Notes: generated from the letters alone by a model not told the origin. Counted from the stretch's first letter, positions 1 through 9,165 are shown. The stretch is DNA of 64,000 nt from Nocardia grenadensis NBRC 108939 (GCF_001613445.1 NZ_BDCJ01000002.1:206034-270033), one strand, 5' to 3'. Made by a program: numbers and translations.

Positions 1-73
1 CAGCAGTGTCGCCGGCGCAGTGCCGGCCTGGCATCGGTAACGCCCGGTCACCCGGCCGGACCGTGACCGACGA

Positions 74-646
74 TCAACGGGCCGAGGCGATCTCCGGAAC
101 CGGTCCGGTCAGGTAGCGCTGGATCGTCGGCCCCAGCCAGGCGATGACCTCCGGCCGGGTCATATCGGCCACCGGCGGAAACGCGAGGATAAAACGGCAC
201 AGCGCCATACCCAGGATCTGGGACGCCGCCAAACCGGCGCGCGTGGGCGCCTCCCGGGGGTCGTCCCCGGCTTTCGCGAGCACCGGCCCCAGCTGTGTCG
301 CGAAGATCGATCGCATCCGGTCGGCCGCCACCGGATTGGTGACTCCGGCACGCAGCAGGATCAGCAGTGTTTCGTCGCGCTCCCAGCGGTCGAGGAAGTG
401 CGCCACCAGGGCGGGGCCGATCCGGTCGGGGGGCACCTCCGTCAGATCCGGTAGCTCAAGATCGAATTCGGCCGCCGCCGCGAACAGTCGTTCCTTGTTG
501 CCGTAGTACCGCATCACCATGGCCGGGTCGATGTCGGCGTCGGCGGCGATCGCCCGGATCGTCGCCCGGTCGTAGCCGTCGGCGGCGAAGCGTTCGCGGG
601 CCGCGGTGAGGATGACCGCCTTCGTCTCTTCCGAGGTCCTTCTCAT
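74..646 (-). CDS. TetR/AcrR-family transcriptional repressor
   Basis: A 190-aa one-component repressor. The N-terminal helix-turn-helix is recognisable at about residues 10-55 (IAADADIDPAMVMRYYGNK); the rest is the helical ligand-binding and dimerisation domain, whose ligand cannot be told from sequence. I start it at ATG 646 (MRRTSEETK). The frame stays open to 712, but those codons overlap the operator cluster and do not look like TetR protein. It is divergent from the FAD monooxygenase at 742. The gap holds three copies of CAACA-N2-TGTTG, so it probably represses itself and the monooxygenase pair. The family call is firm; the regulon is inferred from position. Confidence 0.9.
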   Translation of the reverse strand: MRRTSEETKAVILTAARERFAADGYDRATIRAIAADADIDPAMVMRYYGNKERLFAAAAEFDLELPDLTEVPPDRIGPALVAHFLDRWERDETLLILLRAGVTNPVAADRMRSIFATQLGPVLAKAGDDPREAPTRAGLAASQILGMALCRFILAFPPVADMTRPEVIAWLGPTIQRYLTGPVPEIASAR

Positions 647-648
647 GC

Positions 649-718
649 CAACAAGTGTAGGCCAACAGCTGTTGACAAGAAATCTGAACCGGCCTAACGT
701 TGATGCCAACAAATGTTG
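649..718. promoter_or_regulatory. Triplicated TetR-type operator
   Basis: Three related inverted repeats of the form CAACA-N2-TGTTG lie at 649-660 (right arm TGTAG, one mismatch), 663-674 (perfect 12-bp palindrome CAACAGCTGTTG) and 707-718 (perfect arms). They lie between the divergent starts of the TetR gene and the FAD monooxygenase. The first two sites abut the repressor start codon and the third is 24 nt upstream of the monooxygenase start. Binding by the neighbouring TetR protein is an inference. Confidence 0.75.
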
Positions 719-741
719 ACCTCTTGAGGGCAGGTGAGACG

Positions 742-1887
742 ATGACCACCGAAATCGCAGATGTCCTGATCGTCGGCGCGGGCCCGGTCGGTCTCACCGC
801 CGCCGTCGTACTGACCCGGCTCGGCCACGATGTCGTGATCGTCGACAGCCAGGCCGAAGGTGCGAACACCTCCCGGGCGGCGGTCGTCCACCCCCACACC
901 CTCGAACTGCTCGAGCCCTATGGGGTGACGCAGTCATTGGTCGATCGCGGCCTTCACACCCCGGACTTCACCATCCGGGACCGGGACCAGGTGCTGATCG
1001 CCGTCCCCTTCGACCGACTCCCCACTGTCTACCCCTACACGCTGATGATCTCGCAGGCCGATACCGAGAAATTCCTCCTACGCCGGCTGACCGAACTCGG
1101 GGTGCCGGTGCGGCGCCCCGTCGAGGTGACCACGGTGATCCAGGACGCCGACCTGGTGACGGTCGCCCTCTCCGATGGAGCCCAGCTCCGCGCCCGCTAC
1201 CTGATCGGCGCCGACGGTCTGCACAGCACGGTGCGCGACCAGGCCGGTATCGGCTTCATCGGCGGCAGTTATGCCGAATCGTTCAGCCTGGCCGATGTAC
1301 GGGTCTCCGGCGGGGTCCCCAAGGACGAGGTGATCCTGTACTTCTCCCCGGCCGGGCTGATCGTCGTGGCACCGCTGCCCGACGGTATATACCGGATCGT
1401 GGCCACCGTGGACGAGGCACCGCACGAGCCCGACGTCGCCTTCGTGCAACGGCTGCTGGACGAACGCGGCCCGAAGGCTCAGCCGGCGGTGGTCGAGGAA
1501 GTCGTCTGGGGCTCCCGCTTCCGCGTGCACCACCGTATCGCCGAGCGTTTCCGGGACGGTCGCATCCTGCTGGCAGGCGACGCCGCCCATGTGCACTCAC
1601 CGGCCGGTGGACAGGGAATGAATCTCGGCATCGAAGACGCGGTCACCGCCGCGACGACCCTGGCCCGGGTGCTGCGCGGCGAGTCACCGACACTGCTCGA
1701 CGAGCACGCCGCGGCCCGGCGGCGCAATACCGAGTCGGTGGTCGCGATCGCCGGCCGGCTCACCTCGCTGGCAACGATGCCGGCCGCGGTGCGCCCGTTC
1801 CGCAATATCGCCATGCGCCTCGCGGGCCGGACGGCCTTGGTGCGTAACAAGCTGGCCTGGCGGTTGTCGGGTCTCGACCGTAGCTGA
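742..1887 (+). CDS. FAD-dependent monooxygenase (aromatic hydroxylase family)
   Basis: A 381-aa class A flavoprotein monooxygenase of the PheA/TfdB/UbiH type, which uses NAD(P)H and O2 to hydroxylate an aromatic or polyketide-like substrate in the cytoplasm. Visible motifs are the Rossmann GAGPVGL near residue 12, the DG-type motif GADGLHSTVR near 156, and the GD motif GDAAHVHSPAGGQGMN near 278, which contacts the FAD ribityl chain. ATG 742 follows a purine-rich GAGGGCAGGTGAG; an upstream in-frame TTG at 700 would start inside the operator. A 246-aa unknown protein follows 33 nt downstream. Expression is probably controlled by the divergent TetR repressor. The substrate is unknown. Confidence 0.9.
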   Translation: MTTEIADVLIVGAGPVGLTAAVVLTRLGHDVVIVDSQAEGANTSRAAVVHPHTLELLEPYGVTQSLVDRGLHTPDFTIRDRDQVLIAVPFDRLPTVYPYTLMISQADTEKFLLRRLTELGVPVRRPVEVTTVIQDADLVTVALSDGAQLRARYLIGADGLHSTVRDQAGIGFIGGSYAESFSLADVRVSGGVPKDEVILYFSPAGLIVVAPLPDGIYRIVATVDEAPHEPDVAFVQRLLDERGPKAQPAVVEEVVWGSRFRVHHRIAERFRDGRILLAGDAAHVHSPAGGQGMNLGIEDAVTAATTLARVLRGESPTLLDEHAAARRRNTESVVAIAGRLTSLATMPAAVRPFRNIAMRLAGRTALVRNKLAWRLSGLDRS

Positions 1888-1920
1888 CCCCAGACTCGCT
1901 CGAACCAAAGGAGTACGACA

Positions 1921-2661
1921 GTGGAAATCGTCAACGACCGGCTCGCCGTACAGGCCCACCTCACCACTCCCACCGACTCGGGCTTCCTGCTCCTGGCCGC
2001 CGAGGTCGGTGGCTGGGCCGGCCCGTTCGCTCTGCCGTCACGAGCGCGCCGGCGGGTGCTGGACCAGGCCGGCGGCCTGTGCGCGCACCTGCTGCGGCGC
2101 GCAGATGTCGCTGAGGCGACGGTGTTCCGGGCCGCTCTGCGACCGCCGGGCGAAGGCACGCCACTGCTGCGTCGCCGCGGTATCCGCCCGGCGCGCTTCG
2201 ATGTGGTCGTGCTGGTGCGGGCGGAGAGTGTTCCGGCCGCCGAAGCGCTGCGTGCCGAACCGGTCTGGCGCAAGCTGGCTGGGTTGTTCGACGGTGCGGC
2301 GCGCCACACACGGGTGACCGCCGCGAGCAACGCTGCTCGGATCGCCGACGTCGACCACAATGCCGACAGTTGGTTCCTGTTCAACTATTTCCACGGCGAC
2401 GACCGGGAGACCGTCTTCGATGTCTGGCAGTACACCGCGGGCTGGTTCCAGCGCGAGACATCGCTGTCGGATTCGGCGTTGATGCAGCCGTTGCCGGGAG
2501 AGTTCGACGATTACAGCCTGGTGAACCATGCGAGCTGGCCCGCGCTGCGCACCTTCCTGCCGGCTCTGCTGTTGCGGCGGTCGTTCCGCTCGTTCGTCCT
2601 GGCCAACTTCGCCGCGAACGGAGTCGCCGCTCAGCCGATCATCTACCGCCGGACGTGCTGA
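1921..2661 (+). CDS. Uncharacterised 246-aa protein paired with the monooxygenase
   Basis: A 246-aa protein I do not recognise. It starts at GTG 1921 behind a good ribosome-binding site (AAAGGAGTAC). There is no signal peptide and no clear membrane span. The central part alternates short hydrophobic and charged segments with many Trp, Phe and Asp residues ([20 protein letters not shown]). The arginine-rich segment near the end ([10 protein letters not shown]) could be amphipathic. It is separated from the monooxygenase by only 33 nt, so the two are probably one transcript and this protein may act on the same substrate. Function unknown; the coding call rests on codon pattern, ribosome-binding site and operon position. 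Confidence 0.75.
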   Translation: MEIVNDRLAVQAHLTTPTDSGFLLLAAEVGGWAGPFALPSRARRRVLDQAGGLCAHLLRRADVAEATVFRAALRPPGEGTPLLRRRGIRPARFDVVVLVRAESVPAAEALRAEPVWRKLAGLFDGAARHTRVTAASNAARIADVDHNADSWFLFNYFHGDDRETVFDVWQYTAGWFQRETSLSDSALMQPLPGEFDDYSLVNHASWPALRTFLPALLLRRSFRSFVLANFAANGVAAQPIIYRRTC

Positions 2662-2680
2662 CCGCCCGGTGGGCATCCGC

Positions 2681-4138
2681 TCACGCCTCGTCGGCATCCG
2701 GGGTGCCCGCGGGCTCGCCCTCGGCGCGGGGCAGTGGCAGCCATACCGTGAAACGGGTGTCGCCGGGCCGTGAATCCACCCGGATGTCCCCGCTGTGTTT
2801 ATCGACGACGATGCGGAACGAGATATCGAGGCCGAGCCCGGTGCCCTCGCCGACCGGTTTGGTGGTGAAGAACGGCTCGAAGATGCGGCTCCGCACCTCG
2901 GCCGGGATCCCGGGCCCGGTATCGGCGACCACGATGACCGCGCAGTTGTTCTCGAGCCGGGTGCTCAGGGTCAATCTCCCCCTGCCCGCCATCGCGTACA
3001 CCGCGTTGTCGATCAGGTTCGTCCACACCTGGTTGAGTTCGGCGGCGTAGCAGGGCACTGGGGGGAGGGTGCGGTCGTAGTCCTTGACCACCTCGATCGA
3101 GTCACCGATCTTGCGGCTGAGCATCACCAGTGTGCTGTCCAGGAGCTCGTGCAGGTCCACCACCTGGAATGGAGCCCGGTCCATTTGAGAGTACTGCTTG
3201 GCCGCGTCCACCAGAGTCGAGATGCGCGTGGTGGAATCGGCGATCTCGTTCATCAGCAGTTCGGTCTCGATGGTGTAGTTCAGCCAGCGGAACGCCCCCT
3301 CGAGCACCTGGGACGTGCAGCCCTCCAGGGTGGCGGCCACGCGTTCGAGCCAATCGGTGTCGAACCCGGCCTGGACATAGTTCGGTGCCAGTTCCCAGCC
3401 GTCGCGGATCCCGTGGTCGTCGAGCCATTCGCCGAGCAGGTCCTCCCGGTCGGCCGCCTCGAGCGGGGACAGTTCCGGCGCCTTGGCGACCTGGGCGGCC
3501 GCCTCCTCCTGCAACCGGACCAGGGTCTCCAGGACCACGGTATCGAATTTGCCCTGCGCCATCATGGCGAGTTTGTGGCGCATCCCCGCGATCCGGTCGC
3601 GCAGGCCCGAGGTCGCCCGGACCGCGGCCGCGGCCGGATTGTTCAGTTCGTGGGTCAGCCCCGCCGACAGCGAGCCCAGGGCGAGCAGTCGCTCCCGCTG
3701 GGCGATCCGCGCGTTGGTGTTGCGGTTACCGAAGAACGCGCCCTCGAGCAGATGGACCGCCATCGGGAACCAGCTGTGCATCATCCGGGAGAAGATCTGC
3801 GCGTCCAGCACATAGAACCGCGACGTCCGGGTCACGTAGAGCGTGGTGCTGTAATGGGTCTCGGCCCGCTCGCCCAGATACGCCGTCCACGCGCCCGCAT
3901 AGGAGCCTCGATGGTCGGTGTGCACCATCTCGATCTCCCGCCCCCCGGACAGTTTGGTGAGTCGCACCTCACCGTCCATGAGCACGTAGAAGCAGGTCGC
4001 CGGATCGCCCTCCTGGTACACCGGACCCGGCTCGACGGTTTCGATGCGGCCGTCGGCGCACAACCAATCCAGTTGCCGATCGTCGAGTTTCTCGAACAGG
4101 AACAGCGACCGCAGTTCGGCGGGATCGCAGATGCTCAT
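2681..4138 (-). CDS. Sensor histidine kinase with cyclic-nucleotide-binding domain
   Basis: A 485-aa soluble histidine kinase. Residues 1-130 form a CNMP-binding/CAP-ED-like beta roll ([20 protein letters not shown]). A dimerisation/phosphoacceptor helix follows with the H-box [13 protein letters not shown] near residue 165. The C-terminal HATPase has an N-box ([15 protein letters not shown] near 378) and a G-box (DTGPGIP near 410). It has no membrane segment, so it presumably senses a cytoplasmic nucleotide or redox signal. It starts 12 nt after the response-regulator/reductase fusion and is surely co-transcribed with it, making the two a likely phosphorelay pair. Whether the ligand is cAMP, c-di-AMP or something else is not visible. 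Confidence 0.88.
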   Translation of the reverse strand: MSICDPAELRSLFLFEKLDDRQLDWLCADGRIETVEPGPVYQEGDPATCFYVLMDGEVRLTKLSGGREIEMVHTDHRGSYAGAWTAYLGERAETHYSTTLYVTRTSRFYVLDAQIFSRMMHSWFPMAVHLLEGAFFGNRNTNARIAQRERLLALGSLSAGLTHELNNPAAAAVRATSGLRDRIAGMRHKLAMMAQGKFDTVVLETLVRLQEEAAAQVAKAPELSPLEAADREDLLGEWLDDHGIRDGWELAPNYVQAGFDTDWLERVAATLEGCTSQVLEGAFRWLNYTIETELLMNEIADSTTRISTLVDAAKQYSQMDRAPFQVVDLHELLDSTLVMLSRKIGDSIEVVKDYDRTLPPVPCYAAELNQVWTNLIDNAVYAMAGRGRLTLSTRLENNCAVIVVADTGPGIPAEVRSRIFEPFFTTKPVGEGTGLGLDISFRIVVDKHSGDIRVDSRPGDTRFTVWLPLPRAEGEPAGTPDADEA

Positions 4139-4150
4139 TCTCGGTCTCCT

Positions 4151-5818
4151 CTAGGCCAGGTAGCGGTGCACGAGCATGACGGCCATGGCCCCCTCGCCGA
4201 CGGCCGAGGCCACCCGCTTGGCGGATTCGGCGTGGACGTCCCCGGCCACGAAGACCCCCGGCACGCTGGTTTCCAGATGATGCGGCGGCCGCGGAAGCTC
4301 CCAGCCCTTCGGCCGGTCACCGTCGATCAGCAGATCCGGGCCGGCCAGGACATAACCCGCGGCGTCCCGGTGCACCACGCCGTCGAGCCAGTCGGTCTGC
4401 GGGGCGGCGCCGATGAACAGGAACAGCCGTTCGGCAGGTGCCCTCTCCTCGGCGCCGGACCGGTTGTCGCGCAGAACCAGCGTGTCCAGGTGGTCCGCGC
4501 CGTCCACCGCGACCACCTCGGTCTCGGTGTGCACCCGGATATTCGGCACCTGGGCGATCTGCTGGATCAGATAGTGCGACATGGATTTCTCCAGCGCGTC
4601 ACCGCGCACCACCAGGTGCACGGTGCGCGCGTTGCGGGACAGGAACATCGCCGCCTGCCCGGCCGAATTCGCGCCGCCGACGATGTAGACGTCGTGACCG
4701 GCGCATTCGGCCGCCTCGGTCATGGCCGATCCATAGTAGACCCCGCGTCCGGTGTACTCGTCGACACCGGTCGCGGGATGGCGCCGATAATCCACGCCGG
4801 TCGCGATGATGACCGTATGGGCTGACAGGGCGCCGCCGTCGGCGAACCGCACGGTCCGGGCCGAGCCGTTCACCTCCAGTCCGACGACCTCGCGGGTGGT
4901 GACCACCTCGGCGCCGAACTTGGCCGCCTGGCGGCGCGCCCGGTCGGCCAGCTGTGCCCCGGACAACCCGTCCGGGAAGCCCAGGTAGTTCTCGATCCGC
5001 GAACTCTGGCCCGCCTGGCCGCCGGTGGCCGTGCGTTCGACCAGTACCGTGCGCAGCCCCTCGGAGGCGCCGTACACCGCGGCGCCGAGTCCGGCCGGCC
5101 CGCCGCCGACGACGATGAGGTCGTAGAAGTCGCCGGCCGGTTCGGTGCTCAGCCCCACACTCGCGGCCAGCTCCCCGTCGCTGGGCTGGACCAGCGCCTG
5201 CCCGCCCTCGGTGATCACCACCGGACAGCGCCGCGGGTCGGCGCCGGCGGCCTCGAGTAGACGCGCGCCTTCCGGCTCTTCGGCCAGGAACCAGCGGTAG
5301 GGCAGCTGGTTGCGGGCCAGGAACTCCCTGACCTGCGACGATCTGGGTGACCATCGGTTACCGATGACCTTGGTTCCGTGCACCGGACGGTGCTCGCTGC
5401 TGCGCCAGGCATCCAGCAGGCTGTCCAACACCGGGTACAGCTTCTCCTCCGGTGGATCCCATGGTTTGAGCAGGTAGTGATCCAGATCGACGACATTGAT
5501 CGCATCGATGGCGGCATTGGTATCGGCGTAGGCGGTGAGCAGCACCCGGCGGGCGTAGGGGTCGAGGTCCATCGCCTGTTCGAGGAACTCGATACCGTCC
5601 ATACCCGGCATCCGATAGTCGGCGATGAGTATCGCGACCGGCTGGCCGCGCAGTTTCATCTCGCGCAGCACCTCGAGCGCCTGCGGACCGGACTCGGCGC
5701 GCAGGATCCGGTACTCGGCGCCGTACCGGCGCCGCAGATCACGGACGACGGCCCGGGACACCCCGGGGTCGTCATCGACGCTGAGAATGGCGGGCCTACT
5801 GGTCGCGGGAGCGCTCAC
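4151..5818 (-). CDS. Response regulator fused to thioredoxin-reductase-like flavoprotein
   Basis: A 555-aa three-part protein. First comes a REC domain (SVDDDPGVSRAVV; phosphoacceptor Asp in IADYRMPGMDG near residue 60). A thioredoxin-like spacer domain follows around 145-215, in which the usual CxxC is replaced by WSPRSS. The last part is a FAD/NAD(P)H oxidoreductase of thioredoxin-reductase fold (GGGPAGLGAAVYGASEG, IATGVDY, GGANSAGQAA, FVAGDV). The position that carries CATC in true thioredoxin reductases reads GVYYGSAMTEA, so the redox disulfide is absent and NADPH-disulfide reductase activity is doubtful. GTG 5818 gives the usual family length; GTG 5842 is an alternative. It heads an operon with the histidine kinase and is divergent from the decarboxylase gene at 5994. 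Confidence 0.86.
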   Translation of the reverse strand: MSAPATSRPAILSVDDDPGVSRAVVRDLRRRYGAEYRILRAESGPQALEVLREMKLRGQPVAILIADYRMPGMDGIEFLEQAMDLDPYARRVLLTAYADTNAAIDAINVVDLDHYLLKPWDPPEEKLYPVLDSLLDAWRSSEHRPVHGTKVIGNRWSPRSSQVREFLARNQLPYRWFLAEEPEGARLLEAAGADPRRCPVVITEGGQALVQPSDGELAASVGLSTEPAGDFYDLIVVGGGPAGLGAAVYGASEGLRTVLVERTATGGQAGQSSRIENYLGFPDGLSGAQLADRARRQAAKFGAEVVTTREVVGLEVNGSARTVRFADGGALSAHTVIIATGVDYRRHPATGVDEYTGRGVYYGSAMTEAAECAGHDVYIVGGANSAGQAAMFLSRNARTVHLVVRGDALEKSMSHYLIQQIAQVPNIRVHTETEVVAVDGADHLDTLVLRDNRSGAEERAPAERLFLFIGAAPQTDWLDGVVHRDAAGYVLAGPDLLIDGDRPKGWELPRPPHHLETSVPGVFVAGDVHAESAKRVASAVGEGAMAVMLVHRYLA

Positions 5819-5993
5819 CCGACGAGTATGCCGCGTACGCACGCGGCCGTCGTCGGCGCGCGGTCAATGTTCGGTCAGGAACGGGCCGCGGGAGGTCAAG
5901 GTCACGTCAAGACCGCGTCCGGTGCCCGGGTGGGCGCGTAGTCCTGGACTCGACCCCGCATACGGAACGGCGGGGACATTCCAGGAGCGCATC

Positions 5994-7337
5994 GTGACAC
6001 TGCTCGAGACGATTCCGTCGCTGCAACCGGCGATCCCGCCCCGGCTGAGCCCGACGATCTGGCCGCGCGGGACCGCAGACGACGGCGAGGGGCGCGTCAC
6101 CGTCGGCGGGGTGGCGCTCACCGAGGTCGCCGACCGGTTCGGGACGCCCGCCCATGTACTGGACGAGGCCGAGGTCCGGGCGTCCTGCCGGGCCTACCGC
6201 AAGACTTTCCCCGACGCCCGCGTCTACTACGCCGGCAAGGCGCTCATGATCCGGGCGGTGGTGGACTGGGTGAGCGACGAAGGACTGTCGATCGACGTCT
6301 GCTCCGGGGGAGAGCTGGCGGTGGCGCTGTCGGCCGGCGTGGATCCGCGGCGACTCATCCTGCACGGGACCGGGCGGTCCGGTGCAGAACTGGCGGACGC
6401 CGTAAATTGTGGGGTCGGCCGGATCGTGCTCGACTCGCTCACCGATATCGCGCTGCTGGCCGGCTCGGCGCAGCGCCCACAACCGGTGCTGCTGCGGCTC
6501 TCACCCGGTATCGATGTGTCCGGGCATCCGGCCGTGCGGACCGGTGTCCTCGATCAGAAGTTCGGCTTCCCGCTCGGCAGTGATACGGCGGCCGAAGCGG
6601 TCCGGCGGGTCTTGGCGCGGCCCGACCTGGAACTGGTCGGGCTGCACTGTCACCTGGGATCGCAGATCCACGACCCGGATCACTACGGGGAAGCCATCCG
6701 GCGGTTGGTGGGGGAGATGGCCTGGATCCGGCGCGAGCACCGGCAGCTGCTCACCGAACTGGATCTCGGCGGCGGCCATGCCGTGGCCTACCACCCGAGC
6801 GATGCCCAACTGAACCTGGCCGGACTCGCCGATATCGTCGACGATGCGCTCGACGCCGCCTGTGCCCGCCATCGTTTCCCGCGGCCGGCGATCGCGATGG
6901 AGCCGGGCCGGGCCATCGTCGCGCGGGCCGGGGTCACGGTGTACCGGGTGATGTCGGTCAAGCGGATCGACGGCGGCACCACCTTCGTCACGGTCGACGG
7001 CGGGATGAACGACAATCTGCGGGTGGCACTGTACGGCGCGCGGTACGCGCCGGTGGTGGCCAACCGCCGCCCGCACGGCCCCTGGACGACGGCGACCGTG
7101 GTGGGCCGGTACTGCGAGGCCGGGGACGTCCTGGCCCGCGACGTGCGATTACCGGCCGATCTGCACCCCGGTGATGTGCTCGCGGTGCCGTGTACGGGTG
7201 CCTACCACCACAGCCTGTCGACCTCCTACAACTGTGTCGGCCGTCCACCGGTCGTCGCCGTCCGGGACGGCGGTGCGCGGGAACTGGTCCGCCGGGAGAC
7301 CACGGCCGACCTGCTCGTCCGGGACGTCGGCCGGTGA
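5994..7337 (+). CDS. lysA: Diaminopimelate-decarboxylase-like PLP enzyme
   Basis: A 447-aa fold-type III PLP decarboxylase. The PLP lysine lies in YYAGKALMIRAV, the phosphate-binding region in LHCHLGSQIH and DLGGGHAVAYH, and the C-terminal active-site loop is CEAGDVLARD followed by GAYHHSLSTSYN. The family converts meso-diaminopimelate to lysine. GTG 5994 is chosen because AGGAG sits 7 nt upstream; longer upstream frames run antisense through the response-regulator gene. The C-terminal GAYHHSLSTSYN differs from the more usual GAYGYSMSS-type loop, so this may be a paralogue rather than the housekeeping LysA. No lysine-pathway neighbours are present, so the symbol is tentative. Confidence 0.8.
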   Translation: MTLLETIPSLQPAIPPRLSPTIWPRGTADDGEGRVTVGGVALTEVADRFGTPAHVLDEAEVRASCRAYRKTFPDARVYYAGKALMIRAVVDWVSDEGLSIDVCSGGELAVALSAGVDPRRLILHGTGRSGAELADAVNCGVGRIVLDSLTDIALLAGSAQRPQPVLLRLSPGIDVSGHPAVRTGVLDQKFGFPLGSDTAAEAVRRVLARPDLELVGLHCHLGSQIHDPDHYGEAIRRLVGEMAWIRREHRQLLTELDLGGGHAVAYHPSDAQLNLAGLADIVDDALDAACARHRFPRPAIAMEPGRAIVARAGVTVYRVMSVKRIDGGTTFVTVDGGMNDNLRVALYGARYAPVVANRRPHGPWTTATVVGRYCEAGDVLARDVRLPADLHPGDVLAVPCTGAYHHSLSTSYNCVGRPPVVAVRDGGARELVRRETTADLLVRDVGR

Positions 7338-7469
7338 GATGATTTCCGGGGCGCGGGTCCGCCCGGTATCGCGATCCGGGGAGATGTGGGTGCGATACGA
7401 GCGAACCGGGCGATAGCCCGATTCTCGCGGGACCGACCCGGAGATTCATCCGGCCGCCGCGGCGCGCCT

Positions 7470-7494
7470 GTTTGACCTGTGATCGCTCGGGTAT
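7470..7494 (+). promoter_or_regulatory. SigF/SigB-like stress promoter
   Basis: GTTT at 7470-7473, a 15-nt spacer and GGGTAT at 7489-7494 match the actinobacterial SigF consensus GTTT-N15-GGGTA. Transcription would start near 7501 and leave a leader of about 200 nt before the PRC-barrel/DUF2382 start codon at 7702. The rest of the 364-nt gap (7338-7701) shows nothing else I can name. Assignment rests on the consensus match and on the stress-type downstream gene. Confidence 0.6.
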
Positions 7495-7701
7495 TTGCCG
7501 AGATGTAGCCAATCGGGTTCGTGAATGCGAAGTACCGCCGGCTACAGGTAGGTGCGGCGCCGTCCCGGGCCACAGCACCGGGAGCGACGCGCACACCGAG
7601 CGGCAACGTCGTACCCGGCCACGAGCCGGGCCGGACTCCGGTCGCGACCGCGCAACTCGGTTCACCGGCCACGTATCGGACGAGAATCGAGGAAGAAAGC
7701 C

Positions 7702-8517
7702 ATGGCTCAACATGTGGAAGATCTGATCGGCGACGCAGTCTACGACCTCGGCGGCACCAAGATCGGAAAGGTCAAGCGGGTCTACGTCGACAATGCCTCT
7801 GGCGCACCGACGTGGGCATCGGTCAGTACCGGCCTGTTCAGTGAAGACTCTCTCGTACCGCTCGCCGGTGCCCAGTTGCGGCAGGACCCCGCCGAACTCC
7901 AGGTGCGGGTGCACAAGGAAGCGGTGAAATCCGCGCCGCATCTGGCACACGACGGCCTGATCACACGGGATTCCGAGAACGACCTGTTCGTCCACTACGG
8001 CGTCGATCCCAACCGGTCCGGCTGGGAGGATTACGGGCGGCACGCCGATTCACCCGCCCGTGACGAGGTCCGGGCCACGGGCGATCCGGGGACCACCGGC
8101 CGGAGCGCTCCCGGCGCGACCACCCCGGAGAGGGGCGACACCCGGCGACCGGACTTCCTCGTCCGCTCGGAGGAGCGCCTGAACATCGGCACCCGGCAGG
8201 AGGTGTCGGGGCACGCCCGGCTGCGCAAGTACGTGGTGAGCGAGGAGCAGACGATCACCGTGCCGACCAGCCACGAGGAAATACGCATCGAGCGCGAACC
8301 GATCACCGACGTCTCGGCGCTGCCTGCCGACTTCGGTGATCAGGAGCAGGAGGTCACCCTGCACGCGGACCGGGTGACCGTGGACAAGGAGATGGTCCCG
8401 GTCGAACGGATACGGCTGGTCATCGATCAGGTCGAGGACGAGCAGACGATCACCGAAACGGTCCGCAAGGAGCGGATCGAGATCGAAGGGCTCGACCGCG
8501 ACGACAAGCTCCGCTGA
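7702..8517 (+). CDS. PRC-barrel and DUF2382 domain stress protein
   Basis: A 271-aa protein. Residues 1-110 form a PRC-barrel (DLIGDAVYDLGGTKIGKVKRV, here quoted in part as GGTKIGKVKRVYVDN). A Gly/Thr/Pro-rich linker leads to a DUF2382 domain (SEERLNIGTRQEVSGHARL; repeated acidic-basic strands such as EEIRIEREPI and VTVDKEMVPVERI). This combination is common in actinobacteria, where such proteins are linked to general stress or desiccation responses, but no biochemical activity is established. ATG 7702 follows GAGGAAGAAAG. A SigF-like promoter about 200 nt upstream supports a stress role. Confidence 0.88.
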   Translation: MAQHVEDLIGDAVYDLGGTKIGKVKRVYVDNASGAPTWASVSTGLFSEDSLVPLAGAQLRQDPAELQVRVHKEAVKSAPHLAHDGLITRDSENDLFVHYGVDPNRSGWEDYGRHADSPARDEVRATGDPGTTGRSAPGATTPERGDTRRPDFLVRSEERLNIGTRQEVSGHARLRKYVVSEEQTITVPTSHEEIRIEREPITDVSALPADFGDQEQEVTLHADRVTVDKEMVPVERIRLVIDQVEDEQTITETVRKERIEIEGLDRDDKLR

Positions 8518-8526
8518 CCGCGACCG

Positions 8527-8556
8527 CCGGTGGGTCCGGAAATCCCGGCCCACCGG
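8527..8556. terminator. Bidirectional hairpin between convergent genes
   Basis: CCGGTGGG (8527-8534) pairs with CCCACCGG (8549-8556), with extra pairing inside the 14-nt loop (TCCGG/CCGG). It lies in the 45-nt gap between the PRC-barrel gene and the convergent DUF4240 gene, where a shared terminator would be expected. There is no clear T-tract, which is usual for high-GC actinobacteria. Confidence 0.5.
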
Positions 8557-8562
8557 TGCGCA

Positions 8563-9072
8563 CTACCCGGACCAGCCCACCCGGTTCCGGCCCGTTTCCC
8601 GCGAGATCCCGGACCCGGTCTCCGGGAAGCAGCCGAAACGCTCGCGGTGCAGGTGCGCGAAGAAATAGCAGAACGACTCGCATTCGGCATCGAGGACGGC
8701 GACCGAGGGATCGGCGAGAACCGCCCGGTGGAAATCCCGGCCCATTGCGACGATGAACCCGCGGCAGTACAGGAAACCGTCGTCGGAGCCGTCGGTGACC
8801 TCGTGGATATCGGCGCGGTCGATCTCGTGGAGCTTTCGTTCGGCGACCCGGTCCAGCGCGGTCAGTTCCGCACTCGACAGCTCTTCGCCGAGGGCGCGCA
8901 GCCGGGTCAGGAACGGCCGCAGATGCGGGTCGAGTGCGTAGGCCTCGTCGTCGGAGGCCCGGGCTGCCAGGCCTTTCCGTAGCGCGTCCGCTTCGGCGCC
9001 CACCTGCGCCCACGCCGTATCGACCAGGTCCCAGAACAGGGTTTCCTCGGCGGCTGTCTCGATCTCGTTCAC
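8563..9072 (-). CDS. DUF4240 domain protein
   Basis: A 169-aa soluble protein with the DUF4240 signature. It has the N-terminal FWDLVDTAWAQ helix that defines the family, a charged helical middle (LRALGEELSSAELTALDRV), and the conserved segment YCRGFIVAMGRDFHRAVL followed by AECESFCYFF. The family has no established function; some members carry WGR-type companions, but none is present here. GTG 9072 is chosen because the only longer start is a TTG at 9105 and the extra residues (MRRTVLLASRD) do not resemble the family. It is convergent with the PRC-barrel gene and 93 nt downstream of the end of ctpI on the same strand. Confidence 0.72.
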   Translation of the reverse strand: MNEIETAAEETLFWDLVDTAWAQVGAEADALRKGLAARASDDEAYALDPHLRPFLTRLRALGEELSSAELTALDRVAERKLHEIDRADIHEVTDGSDDGFLYCRGFIVAMGRDFHRAVLADPSVAVLDAECESFCYFFAHLHRERFGCFPETGSGISRETGRNRVGWSG

Positions 9073-9165
9073 GTCGCGGGACGCTAGCAGGACGGTACGA
9101 CGCAACCCGCCGGAATTCGGATCGGGTCGGCCCCACTCGAGATCCGGGCCCGGCGCCGCGACATC

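Noticed and set aside
2795..4825. A 676-codon open frame on the plus strand
   Set aside because: It is the antisense shadow of the kinase and reductase genes: His/Arg/Gln/Val-rich with no recognisable domain, while the minus strand has clear motifs throughout.
5625..5993. A 5' extension of the diaminopimelate-decarboxylase-like gene
   Set aside because: These codons are antisense to the response-regulator gene and carry no ribosome-binding site; GTG 5994 has one.
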